From Streptomyces liliifuscus (GTDB lineage: Bacteria > Actinomycetota > Actinomycetes > Streptomycetales > Streptomycetaceae), in contig NZ_CP066831.1 of the NCBI RefSeq assembly GCF_016598615.1, forward strand, positions 868,001 through 932,000: a DNA stretch of 64,000 bases. The letters are read 5' to 3'. This document shows, piece by piece, positions 15,568-23,949 of this stretch (positions are counted from its first letter, which is position 1; every line of letters begins with the position of its first letter). Both the position numbers and the translations under genes were made by a program. The notes beneath the pieces were generated by a model. It did no database searches. It had not been told where the DNA came from and saw only the letters and a program-made list of their open reading frames with translations.

Positions 15568-16907
15568 CCGTGGATCATTCCCCTCACATAGGAGTCGAGT
15601 GTCGCCGCGCAGGTGATCTTGTCGTCGCCACCGAGGTCTCCGTAACGCTGGATGTCAGGCAGGACGGCCGGGCCCGATCTGCCGCAGGCGCACGGTGAGA
15701 AGTCCACGAAGACCCGGTCACCGCTGATCAGTCCGCCCCAGCGGCCTTCCAGGGAGACGTCCAGGAACGCGAACCGGCCTTCCACGACGCCGAGTTCGGG
15801 GTTCAGCAGCTTTTCGCCCGCCTGGTCGAGCACCAGCGGGATCACCCACGGGGGGACGTGGTAGTTGCCCTTCTCGCAGGCGAGGCAGGAGCCCTGAAGC
15901 TCCGTCATGCCGTAGCTGCGGACCCGCCGTACGCCCTGGTAGAAGGCGGCGAACTGCTGCTGGTAGTCGTCGGGCAGCGCGCGGCCCTTGTTGCCTCCTC
16001 CGCTGAGCACCAGCGTGTCGGGGTGGAGGCCGCCGTCGGGTACGCCTCGGGCGCGCAGAGCCTGGATCAGGGTGAACTGCTGGTTGTTCATCCCGGCGAT
16101 CAGCAGCGGCTCGTCGCGGTGGGCGGCGATGTCGTCGACGATCCGGTTCATGGCCGCGCCCACTTCCTCCTCCCGGGAGCCGGAGGCGGACTCGAAGGAG
16201 CTGATCTCCTGCGGGGTCGCGATGCCCTCGGCCATCCGTCGGCGCAGCAGCGCGCTGCTCATCAGCTCGGACACCCGCATCGGGTCCTCGGTCAGCAGCC
16301 GGGTCTCACCGGGCAGTGCGAAGACGTCCGCGTGCCAGCGGAAGCCGTCGATGGAGCGCATCGGTCCGCTCGCCGGAGCGAGGAGGTAGGCCCGGCGGAC
16401 GGGATCCGGCGGCAAGGGATCGGGCCAGCAGGTGAGGTTCTCCAGGATGTCGTGCAGGAACCGCAGGTCGGTGCCGTCGCAGTTGAGGAAGGAGACCTTC
16501 CCGGACGTGCCGCTGGTGATGTAGGGGCGGTGGCCGGCGGCGGTGATGCGTTCGGTCCACTCGTCGATGTCGCGTACGCCCTCCACGTCGACCTCGTCCG
16601 GTTCGACCACCGACACGGTCGAGTACCAGCGCAGGAGCCGGTCCCAGCGGCCGGCCGTGATGAGCGAGACGGGGTACGACTTGTAGCTGGTGTGCGAGAA
16701 GAGGAGGGGCACGAGGTCGTCGAGGCCGGCGACCTCCCGCACTCCGGTCTCCGCCGCCCGGGTGCGCAGCAGCGGGATGCGCTCGCGGTGGGCGGCGAAG
16801 GCCTCCCGCGCGGCCTCCAGTTGCAGTTCCGCCATGTCTTCGGCGGGTTGGTCGAAGGTGTCGGCGGACCGGACCAGGGATCGGATCTGCTCGCGTGCGC
16901 TTGCCAC
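15564..16907 (-). CDS. LuxE-like acyl-protein synthetase
   Basis: The 447-residue adenylate-forming protein is of LuxE/acyl-protein synthetase type. It activates a carboxylic acid with ATP and passes it to a protein thiol. Visible are the phosphate loop TSGTSGK (residues 131-137), LVLSGGGNKGRALPDDYQQ, and the adenylate-type YGMTELQGS; a CACGRSGPA cysteine motif near the C-terminus recalls PaaK-type enzymes. It is longer than classical LuxE (about 370). It sits 10 bases downstream of the LivF-type ATPase gene and overlaps LuxC by 4 bases, so uptake and acid reduction appear to be expressed together. The natural acid is unknown. Confidence 0.85.
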   Translation of the reverse strand: MASAREQIRSLVRSADTFDQPAEDMAELQLEAAREAFAAHRERIPLLRTRAAETGVREVAGLDDLVPLLFSHTSYKSYPVSLITAGRWDRLLRWYSTVSVVEPDEVDVEGVRDIDEWTERITAAGHRPYITSGTSGKVSFLNCDGTDLRFLHDILENLTCWPDPLPPDPVRRAYLLAPASGPMRSIDGFRWHADVFALPGETRLLTEDPMRVSELMSSALLRRRMAEGIATPQEISSFESASGSREEEVGAAMNRIVDDIAAHRDEPLLIAGMNNQQFTLIQALRARGVPDGGLHPDTLVLSGGGNKGRALPDDYQQQFAAFYQGVRRVRSYGMTELQGSCLACEKGNYHVPPWVIPLVLDQAGEKLLNPELGVVEGRFAFLDVSLEGRWGGLISGDRVFVDFSPCACGRSGPAVLPDIQRYGDLGGDDKITCAATLDSYVRGMIHG

Positions 16908-16917
16908 AGCACCTACC

Positions 16918-17631
16918 TCAATCGGTTGTCACAGTTGCCTTGTGCGCGAGGTAGGACGACTCGATCTCGTCCAGGTTCGCGCGCAGTTCCTTCGGGGTCC
17001 CGGTCATGACGATCCGGCCGCGGCGCAGCACGTACACGCGGTCGGCGATGTCCAGCACCTTGCGCACGTGCTGTTCGACCAGCAGTGCGCCGAGCCCGCG
17101 GTCGGCCGCCTCGCGCACGGCGCGCAGAAGGCGGTCGACCACGAGCGGGGCGAGACCGAGGGAGAGTTCGTCGGCGAGGAGCAGCTTGGGCGTGCGGCAC
17201 AGGGCCCGTGCGAGCGACAGCATCTGTTGCTCGCCGCCGGACAGCATTCCGGCACCGGTCCTGAGCCGCTTCTCCAGTTCGGGGAAGAGCGCGAGGGCCT
17301 GGTCCGTCGTCACCCGGCCCACGCGCAGGTTGTCGGCGGTGTCGAGACGGGTGAAGACCGCCCGCTCACCGACATAGGCCAGCCCTTCGCGGGCGCGGCG
17401 GTGCAGTGGTGCCTGGCCGGTGCCGCCCAGCCAGCGCACCTCGCCGCTCATCGGGGCCAGTTCTCCCGACAGCACCCGGAGGGTCGTGCTCTTGCCCGCG
17501 CCGTTGGGCCCGAGCAGGGCGACGACCTCACCGGGTCGGACCTCCAGGTCGAGATCGCGCAGTACGGGCACGGTGCCGTAGCCGGCGGACAGTGCGCGGG
17601 CTTCGATCAGGGGCTGTCCCGTGTCGTGCAC
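16918..17631 (-). CDS. LivF-type ABC transporter ATPase
   Basis: The 237-residue cytoplasmic ATPase belongs to a branched-chain-amino-acid-type (HAAT) importer. It has Walker A GPNGAGKST (41-49), signature LSGGEQQ (about 130-136), Walker B LLLADE (150-155) and the switch histidine in LLVEQHV. In this family LivF pairs with LivG on two permeases; here LivG is fused to the permeases in the protein encoded divergently at 19104. It follows the binding protein by 45 bases in the same operon. HAAT systems in catabolic loci often import aromatic, terpenoid or dicarboxylic acids rather than amino acids. Confidence 0.92.
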   Translation of the reverse strand: MHDTGQPLIEARALSAGYGTVPVLRDLDLEVRPGEVVALLGPNGAGKSTTLRVLSGELAPMSGEVRWLGGTGQAPLHRRAREGLAYVGERAVFTRLDTADNLRVGRVTTDQALALFPELEKRLRTGAGMLSGGEQQMLSLARALCRTPKLLLADELSLGLAPLVVDRLLRAVREAADRGLGALLVEQHVRKVLDIADRVYVLRRGRIVMTGTPKELRANLDEIESSYLAHKATVTTD

Positions 17632-17676
17632 GGACGTTCTCCTTCCTCGGGCTCCAGGGCTCTCGTACGCCGGAGG

Positions 17677-18915
17677 TCAGCCGGCCGAGCCGCCCGTCAG
17701 CACCTTCCGGACGTCGATGAAGGTCGACCCGGACTTGGCCCACTCGATCTTTCCGTCGCGCATGGTCAGTTCGGTGGCGGTGGTGTTGTGTATGCGGTTC
17801 AGGCCCTTGATCGGCAGAGCCGTCGACTCCGCCCAGGTCAGCGGCGGGGTCAGGCCACCGGTGTCGATGCCCTTCGTGGTGTTGAGCTCCTCGACCAGGG
17901 CCTTGGACGAGATCGTCGGCAGCTTCTTGGCGGCCTCGGTGAAGACCTTGAACGCCACCCAGGCCGTCGCGTTGGCGCCGTTCGACGTGTCGAGTCCGTC
18001 GCCCTTGGTGGCTTCGACGAAGTCCTTCCAGGCCGGGTCCGAGGTCGGCGGGTAGTAGCCGGTGATCGCGGCGCCGTTCAGCGGGCTGCTGCTGCCGCCG
18101 GTGCTCTCGGCGAGTTCCGGGGTGAGGTTGCCGACGACGCTGCCCAGCTCGGTCTTGGCGCCGGACTGTACGTACGACTTCACGAACAGGTCCGAGTGCG
18201 TGCCGAGGATGACGCTCACGCAGTCGGTGCCCTTGGTCGCCGCGGCGACCTGCGGGGCGAGGTCCGTGGCGGTGAGCGGCACCTTGAGGTCCTTGGGCGG
18301 CGCTCCTCCGGCGGCGGTCACGCCGAGCGCGAGGAACTTCGAGACGGTGTCGGCGGCGGCGACGTCGTACCGGACGCCGGAGATCTTCTTGCAGCCCTCG
18401 TCGACCAGTTGCTTGCCGTGTGCGGCGAACACCACGGGGGTGCCACCGTTGACCGGGAACGACATCGGGCTGGAGAACTCGGCCGCCGAGACGCCCGTAC
18501 CGCCGAGGTAGGGGATGCCGGCCTTCTCCAGGATCGGCATGTAGCGGTCTCCGGCGAGGCTGTACGAGCCGACGACCGCGACGACCTTCTCGGCGACCGC
18601 CTTCTGGGCGCAGTTCTCGGCCTCGTCGGCGTCGTTCTTCTCGTTGCAGGTGAGCACCTTCAGCGGGCCCCCCTTGATCCCGCCGTTGTCGTTGATCCAC
18701 TTCTCGTAGGCCTGAGCCGTCTGCCGGACCCCGGGCTGAGCGCTGCCCTGGGTGTTCTCCGGCGCCCAGACCATCACCTTGACCGTGGCGCCCTTCAGCG
18801 AGGACGTGTCGGACGAGCTGCTGGAGGCCTCTCCCCCACATCCGGCGGCCAGTAGGGCTCCGGTCACGGCGAGACAGCTCGCTGTGGCACTTCTGCGTCG
18901 TCGTGAGTCGTTCAT
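17677..18915 (-). CDS. HAAT-type ABC substrate-binding lipoprotein
   Basis: The 412-residue lipoprotein has a signal peptide with lipobox AAGC (Cys26), a serine-rich tether, then a type-1 periplasmic-binding fold (LivJ/Peripla_BP_6): VMVWAPENTQGSAQPGV, ENCAQKAVAEKVVAVVGSYS, GIPYLGGTGVSAAEF, VSVILGTHSDLFVKSYV. It should capture the ligand outside the membrane and hand it to the fused LivHMG permease. It is the first gene of the operon that continues with livF, luxE and luxC, and is divergent from the permease gene. The shared 188-base spacer holds AT-rich palindromes, so both directions are probably controlled together. Confidence 0.9.
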   Translation of the reverse strand: MNDSRRRRSATASCLAVTGALLAAGCGGEASSSSSDTSSLKGATVKVMVWAPENTQGSAQPGVRQTAQAYEKWINDNGGIKGGPLKVLTCNEKNDADEAENCAQKAVAEKVVAVVGSYSLAGDRYMPILEKAGIPYLGGTGVSAAEFSSPMSFPVNGGTPVVFAAHGKQLVDEGCKKISGVRYDVAAADTVSKFLALGVTAAGGAPPKDLKVPLTATDLAPQVAAATKGTDCVSVILGTHSDLFVKSYVQSGAKTELGSVVGNLTPELAESTGGSSSPLNGAAITGYYPPTSDPAWKDFVEATKGDGLDTSNGANATAWVAFKVFTEAAKKLPTISSKALVEELNTTKGIDTGGLTPPLTWAESTALPIKGLNRIHNTTATELTMRDGKIEWAKSGSTFIDVRKVLTGGSAG

Positions 18916-19008
18916 GGTCCCTCCGCGGGGCTCGCGCCCGTCATGGGCGACGTCGAGATGCCGACAGCATGGAGGGTGGCGTTTGTTTAGTGAAGTACTC
19001 TCGGCACA

Positions 19009-19025
19009 ATTATTTAAATAAATAC
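19009..19025. promoter_or_regulatory. AT-rich palindrome between transporter operons
   Basis: TTATTTAAATAA (19010-19021) is a perfect 12-bp palindrome inside an AT-only stretch in otherwise GC-rich DNA. It lies in the divergent spacer of the binding-protein/LivF/LuxE/LuxC operon and the LivHMG gene. A second AT-rich segment, GTTTAGTGAAGTAC, begins near 18984. It resembles the boxes at 27493 and 61116 and is a candidate GntR operator. Confidence 0.55.
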
Positions 19026-19103
19026 GCTGTCTGGTCTTGTCGGGCGATCCGGCGTTCGCTACTCATGGAGCTCTGAGAAGTAAGGCCCTGGGAGGTTCTT
19101 CAC

Positions 19104-21863
19104 GTGGACGACATCCTGCGTTTCGCACTGCTCGGCCTGGGGCTCGGTGCGCTCTACGCGCTCACCGCGCACGGCATCGTGCTGGTCTACCGGGGCTCCG
19201 GTGTCCTGAACTTCGCGCACGGCGCGATCGGGATGGCCGGCGCCTATGTCCAGTGGGAACTGGCCGTCAACCACGGTGTGCCGTACTGGCCCGCCGTCGC
19301 CTGCGGGGTGCTCGGGTCCACGGTGCTGGGGGTGCTCACCCATCTGCTGGTGATCCGGCCGCTGCGCAGGGCGTCCTCGCTCGCACGCCTGGTCGGCACC
19401 CTGGCGGTGTTCATCGTGCTCACCGCCGTCGCGGTCAAACGCTACGGCGACAGTGTGCAGTTGGTACCGGCCAAGCTGCCGTCCGGGCTGGTGGAGATCG
19501 CCGGAGCGACGGTCTCCGAGGACCGGATCTGGCTCCTCGGCATCGCCGTCGTCGTCACCGTGGCCCTGCACGCCCTCTACAAGCGCACCCTGTTCGGCCT
19601 GGGCACGACCGCGGTCGCGGAGAACCAGGGCGCGGCGGCCTCACTCGGCTGGTCCGCGGATCTGATCGCGGCCGCCAACTGGGGACTCGGGTCGGCTCTC
19701 GCGGGGCTGACGGGCATCCTGATCGTGCCGGTCATCGGCCTGTCGGTGACCGGTCTGACCACCCTGTTGCTGAGCGCGCTGGCCGCCGCGCTGGTCGGCA
19801 GGTTCTCGTCGTTCCCCGTCACTCTGGCGGGCGGCCTGGTCATCGGGGTCGTGCAGTCCGAACTGACCCGCTTCGGCTCCGACGTCACGGGGCTCGCCGC
19901 GTCGGTGCCCTTCCTCGTCATCGCCCTGATGCTGGTCGCCCGCGGCCGGGCCCTGCCACTGCGCGGCACGTTCCTGGAGCGACTGCCGGCCCTGGGCACC
20001 GGAAGGGTGCGCCCGGCGCCGCTGGCGCTCGCCGTCGTGACCGGGCTGCTGCTGATCGGGCTGTCCTCGCCACTGTGGGCCGACGCGATCACCAACACCC
20101 TGGTGCTCTCGCTGATCATCCTGTCGATCATCGTGGTCACCGGGTACGCGGGACAGGTCTCCCTCGCGGCGTACGCCCTCGCCGGGACCGGCGCCTTCAT
20201 CGCCGGGCACGCGGCGGCCGACTGGGGCTGGCCCTTTGAACTCGCCCTGCTCGCGGGTGTGTTGGGCACGGTGCCGATCGGCCTGCTCTTCGCCCTGCCG
20301 GCCGTCCGCACCCGCGGGGTCAACCTGGCGATCATCACGCTCGGGCTCGGCACCACGCTGGAGACGATGGTCTTCCAGAACACCGACCTGTCCACGACAC
20401 CGGGCAGCGACGGCATCGCGGTGGGCAAGCAGACACTCTTCGGGATCGACATCTCCGGCGTCGACCATCCGCAGCGGTACGCGGCGGTCGTGCTGGTCAT
20501 GTTCGTCGCGGCCACCCTCGTGGTCGCCAATGTCCGGCGCAGCAGAACCGGCCGCCGGCTCATCGCGGTGCGGGCGAACGAGCGGGCCGCGGCGGCCCTC
20601 GGCATCGACGTCCGCGCGGCCAAGCTCTACGCCTTCGGACTGTCCTCGGCGATCGCCGCGCTCGCCGGAGTGCTCACCGGCTTCCGCTCGACCTCGGTCG
20701 TCTTCGCCGACTTCGCGAGCTTCGACTCCATCACCGCGCTCGGGCTCGCGGTCATCGGAGGCGTCGGCTTCCTCGTCGGACCGCTCTTCGCCGCCACCTT
20801 CGCCGCGGGCACGGTCGGCGCCCGCTTCGGAGACCTGGTACTGCCCGGACTCAGCGAGTGGATGCCGCTGATCGGCGGGATCATTCTGGTACTGACCCTG
20901 GTGGGCAACCAGGACGGCATCGGACGGGAGCTCGGCAGGCAGGCGGCGGGAGCCGAGCGCAGACTGCTCGCGAAACGACGCCCGACGCACACCGGCGTGG
21001 CACAGGACCCGGCAGAGCAAGCGGCAGAGGGCGACGAGCCGGCCGCACCGGACGTACGCCCCGCGGCCCCTTCCCAGGCCGCGCACCGCACCCCCGGACT
21101 CCCCCTGCGCGTGCGGGACCTGACCGTGCGGTACGGCGGGGTCGTCGCCGTGGACGGCCTCTCCTTCGACATCGAGCCGGGCCGGGTCGTGGGTCTCATC
21201 GGTCCCAACGGCGCCGGCAAGACCTCCGCCATCGACGCCGTCACCGGCTTCACCCGGGCGGCGTCGGGAAGTGTCCTCCTCGGCGACCGGGAAGTGACCC
21301 GCCTGCCGGTGCACCGACGGGCCGGCGCCGGGCTGAGCCGATCCTTCCAGTCGCTGGAGCTGTTCGAGGACATGAGCGTCCTGGACAACCTGTACGCCGC
21401 CTGCGACCGGCCCGGACCGTGGGCGTACCTCAAGGACCTGGTGCGCCCCGGCAGCCGCCCGCTGCCCGCCCATGTACTCGTCGCCGTAAGGGAGTTCGGG
21501 CTGGAGGGCGCCCTGGACCGGCCGGTGGGCGATCTCTCGTACGGCGAGCGGCGGCTGCTGGCCATCGCCCGCGCGGTGGCGACCTCGCCGTCCGTCCTGC
21601 TGCTCGACGAACCGGCCGCGGGGCTGTCGGACGACGAGTCCCGGGAGCTGGCCCAGCTGGTCCGGCGGCTCGCCGAGGACTGGGGCATGGGTGTGCTGCT
21701 CGTGGAGCACGACGTCGACATGGTCATGAGCGTCTGCGACGAGGTCGTCGTCCTGGATTTCGGCCGCCGGATCTGCGTCGGCACTCCGGAGGAGGTACGC
21801 GGCGATCCGGCGGTCCGGGCGGCCTACCTGGGCGACCTGTCACCGGAGGAGGTCGCCCCGTAA
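19104..21863 (+). CDS. Fused LivH-LivM-LivG ABC importer (two permeases plus ATPase)
   Basis: The 919-residue protein combines three usually separate subunits. Residues 1 to about 290 are a LivH-type permease (ILRFALLGLGLGALYAL, SGVLNFAHGAIGMAGAY). About 305 to 620 are a LivM-type permease (VVTGYAGQVSLAAYALAGTG, TRGVNLAIITLGLGTTLE). After a charged Ala/Pro-rich linker (about 632-672) follows a LivG-type ATPase with Walker A GPNGAGKTS (700-708), the LSYGERRLLAIARA signature and Walker B VLLLDEPAAGLSDDE. It should span the membrane many times with the ATPase inside. The partner ATPase and binding protein are encoded divergently. The start follows GGGAGG with 9 bases between. The permease-permease fusion is known; the triple fusion is less common. 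Confidence 0.92.
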   Translation: MDDILRFALLGLGLGALYALTAHGIVLVYRGSGVLNFAHGAIGMAGAYVQWELAVNHGVPYWPAVACGVLGSTVLGVLTHLLVIRPLRRASSLARLVGTLAVFIVLTAVAVKRYGDSVQLVPAKLPSGLVEIAGATVSEDRIWLLGIAVVVTVALHALYKRTLFGLGTTAVAENQGAAASLGWSADLIAAANWGLGSALAGLTGILIVPVIGLSVTGLTTLLLSALAAALVGRFSSFPVTLAGGLVIGVVQSELTRFGSDVTGLAASVPFLVIALMLVARGRALPLRGTFLERLPALGTGRVRPAPLALAVVTGLLLIGLSSPLWADAITNTLVLSLIILSIIVVTGYAGQVSLAAYALAGTGAFIAGHAAADWGWPFELALLAGVLGTVPIGLLFALPAVRTRGVNLAIITLGLGTTLETMVFQNTDLSTTPGSDGIAVGKQTLFGIDISGVDHPQRYAAVVLVMFVAATLVVANVRRSRTGRRLIAVRANERAAAALGIDVRAAKLYAFGLSSAIAALAGVLTGFRSTSVVFADFASFDSITALGLAVIGGVGFLVGPLFAATFAAGTVGARFGDLVLPGLSEWMPLIGGIILVLTLVGNQDGIGRELGRQAAGAERRLLAKRRPTHTGVAQDPAEQAAEGDEPAAPDVRPAAPSQAAHRTPGLPLRVRDLTVRYGGVVAVDGLSFDIEPGRVVGLIGPNGAGKTSAIDAVTGFTRAASGSVLLGDREVTRLPVHRRAGAGLSRSFQSLELFEDMSVLDNLYAACDRPGPWAYLKDLVRPGSRPLPAHVLVAVREFGLEGALDRPVGDLSYGERRLLAIARAVATSPSVLLLDEPAAGLSDDESRELAQLVRRLAEDWGMGVLLVEHDVDMVMSVCDEVVVLDFGRRICVGTPEEVRGDPAVRAAYLGDLSPEEVAP

Positions 21864-21900
21864 GGGGCGCGGGGAACTGCGTGACCAGCCCCCACCGGCC
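21854..21900. terminator. Short hairpin with Streptomyces-type spacer tract
   Basis: CGCCCC and GGGGCG form a 6-bp stem around the TAA stop of the LivHMG gene, followed by GGGGCGCGGGGAACTGCG, a tract that I recall recurring downstream of genes in Streptomyces genomes. The gap separates two convergent genes, so a terminator role is plausible. Confidence 0.4.
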
Positions 21901-21932
21901 CGCAGACAACGAACCGCACACCCTGCGGAGCG

Positions 21933-22727
21933 CTACGCGTCCCGCAGGTCCGCGACGTACGGCTGGTGGGCCAGCAGGCCGCCGTCCACCCGCAGGGTGT
22001 GCCCGGTGATGAAGGCGGACTCGTCGGAGGCGAGGAAGACGACCGCCGACGCGACGTCCTCCGGCTCTCCCAGCCGCGGCGTGAGGTGATGACGGAGCAT
22101 CGCCTCACGGATCGCGCCGTGGGCCGAGCCGGAACTGGCCGGCGTGACGATGAAGCCCGGCGCGATGGCGTTGCAGCGCACGCCCTGCTTGCCGTGCTGC
22201 GTGGCGACGTACTGCGTGAGGTTGATGAGCGCGGCCTTCGAGGCGCCGTACGCGGGATTGCGCAGGTCGCCCGCGAGCCCGGCTCCGGACGAGGTGTTGA
22301 TGATCGAGCCGCCGCCGCGCGCGACCATGTGCGGGACCGCGGCCTGGATGGCGACCATGGTCCCGCGAAGGTTGATGCGCATCGTGTCGTCCCAGACCGC
22401 GGGGTCGGCCTCCACGACGGCGAGGTCCTTGCGGGCGGCCAGGTGGGTGGCCGCCGCGTTGTTGTGCAGGACGTCGAGTCCGCCGTACGTCCGAATCGCC
22501 GCGTCGACCATGGCCCGTACGCTCTCGATGTCGCCGAGGTCGACCGGGACCGCGGTCGCGGAACCTCCGGCGGCTCGGATCTCCTCGGTGACCGCCTTGG
22601 CGCCGTCGAGGTTCAGATCGGCCACGACCGTGTGCGCGCCCTCGGCCGCCACGCGGCGGGCGGTGGCGGCGCCGATACCGGACGCGGCTCCTGTGACAAT
22701 CGCGATCTTGTCGTCCAGTCGTCCCAT
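21933..22727 (-). CDS. Short-chain dehydrogenase/reductase
   Basis: The 264-residue classical SDR has the cofactor motif TGAASGIGAATARRV, the VADLNLD acidic end that favours NAD(H), the structural motif LHNNAA (an HNNAA variant of NNAG), the catalytic Tyr and Lys in YGASKAALINL, and the C-terminal GHTLRVDGGLLAHQP. It probably oxidises a 3-hydroxyacyl-CoA or a ring hydroxyl. The ATG at 22727 follows AAAGGCGG; the frame extends upstream but without homology. It is the last gene of a five-gene operon running from 27459, 16 bases after the lipid-transfer thiolase. Confidence 0.88.
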   Translation of the reverse strand: MGRLDDKIAIVTGAASGIGAATARRVAAEGAHTVVADLNLDGAKAVTEEIRAAGGSATAVPVDLGDIESVRAMVDAAIRTYGGLDVLHNNAAATHLAARKDLAVVEADPAVWDDTMRINLRGTMVAIQAAVPHMVARGGGSIINTSSGAGLAGDLRNPAYGASKAALINLTQYVATQHGKQGVRCNAIAPGFIVTPASSGSAHGAIREAMLRHHLTPRLGEPEDVASAVVFLASDESAFITGHTLRVDGGLLAHQPYVADLRDA

Positions 22728-22743
22728 GACCGAACCGCCTTTC

Positions 22744-23949
22744 TCAATCGGTGAGTTGGCTTCCGACCACCGACACGAAGGAGACGCATTCGCCCGGTCC
22801 GCCGCCAAGGTTGTGTGTGAGTGCGAGCGAACGCTCTGCCGACGTCCGGACCGTCCGCTCCGGCGGGGCCTCGCCCCGCAGCTGGAGCCAGGCCTCGAAC
22901 ATCATGCGCAGGCCCGACGCGCCGATGGGGTGCCCGAATGCCTTGAGTCCCCCGTCCGGATTGACCGGCAGTGAGCCGTCCAGGTCGAAGGCCCCGCTGG
23001 TGACATCCTTCCAGGCCTGGCCGCGCTCGGAGAAACCCAGGTCCTCCATCAGCACCAGCTCCGTGGGCGTGAAGCAGTCGTGGACCTCGGCGAGGGCGAT
23101 CTCGGCGCGCGGGTCGGTGATGCCCGCCTGCCGGTAGGCCTCCTGCGCCGACGCGACGACCTCGGGGAAGGTGGTGAAGTCGTACGCCGGGTCGAGGAGG
23201 CCGTCCGCCGGACCGGCGACGAAGGACAGCGCCTTCACGAAGACGGGCTTGTCGGTGTACTTGTAGGCGTCCTCGGCCCGTACGACGATCGCGGCGGCCG
23301 AGCCGTCGGAGACCCCCGAGCAGTCGAACACCCCGAGCATGCCCGCGACGATCGGCGCCGACCGGATGCGTTCCAGCGGCACCTCCTTGCGGAACTGGGC
23401 TCGGGGGTTGCGGGCACCGTTGACGTGGTTCTTCCAGGCGATGCGGGTGATGACGTCCTTCAACTCCTCTTCCGACAGGCCGTACTTGGCGGCGTAGGCG
23501 GGGGCGAGGAGGGAGAAGTTCGCGGGGGCGGTGATCTCTCCGCGGCTGTCGTCGCCCGCGCCCGGCATGGTGGTGCCCGAGAGCCCGGACATGCCGGAGT
23601 CCTTGAGCTTCTCCACGCCGACCGCCATGGCCACGTCGTACGCGCCCGAGGCGACCGCGTAACAGGCGTTGCGCAGCGCCTCGGAGCCGGTGGCGCACAT
23701 GTTCTCCAGGCGGGTGACCGGCTTGTACTGCAGGTGCAGCGGCCTGCTGAGGGTCAGTCCGGAGACGCCGGACGCCTGGGTGCCGAGCCAGAACGCGTCG
23801 ATGTCGTCGATGGTGATGCCGGCCGAGGTGACGGCCTCGCCGACGGCGTCGATCAGCAGATCGTCGGCCGAGCGGGTCCAGTGTTCGCCGAAGGTCGTGC
23901 AGCCCATGCCGACGATCGCGACCCGGTCCCGGATTCCGTGCGAGCTCAT
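22744..23949 (-). CDS. SCPx-type thiolase (lipid-transfer protein-like acyl-CoA thiolase)
   Basis: The 401-residue thiolase-fold protein is of the SCP-x/lipid-transfer branch. It keeps the nucleophile Cys85 in LENMCATGSEA, the histidine in EVHDCFTPTEL and GHPIGASG, and the glycine-rich GGGPGECVSFV end, so it should be active in thiolysis of a 3-oxoacyl-CoA. The branch acts on bulky branched or sterol side chains as well as fatty chains. It starts inside the stop of the HMG-CoA-synthase-like/DUF35 gene (ATGA overlap), implying a stable complex, as DUF35 proteins commonly partner thiolases of this branch. The long upstream open frame is a shadow of that neighbour. Confidence 0.88.
   Translation of the reverse strand: MSSHGIRDRVAIVGMGCTTFGEHWTRSADDLLIDAVGEAVTSAGITIDDIDAFWLGTQASGVSGLTLSRPLHLQYKPVTRLENMCATGSEALRNACYAVASGAYDVAMAVGVEKLKDSGMSGLSGTTMPGAGDDSRGEITAPANFSLLAPAYAAKYGLSEEELKDVITRIAWKNHVNGARNPRAQFRKEVPLERIRSAPIVAGMLGVFDCSGVSDGSAAAIVVRAEDAYKYTDKPVFVKALSFVAGPADGLLDPAYDFTTFPEVVASAQEAYRQAGITDPRAEIALAEVHDCFTPTELVLMEDLGFSERGQAWKDVTSGAFDLDGSLPVNPDGGLKAFGHPIGASGLRMMFEAWLQLRGEAPPERTVRTSAERSLALTHNLGGGPGECVSFVSVVGSQLTD

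Noticed and set aside
14167..16907. A bioluminescence (lux) operon.
   Set aside because: Only LuxC- and LuxE-like genes are present. There is no LuxA/LuxB pair, and the only luciferase-fold protein (54519) is of the F420 class and far away.
19104..21863. A sequencing fusion artefact in the LivH-LivM-LivG gene.
   Set aside because: The linkers between domains are open, of sensible length and composition, and all three domains have their motifs in one frame, so I treat it as a real fusion.
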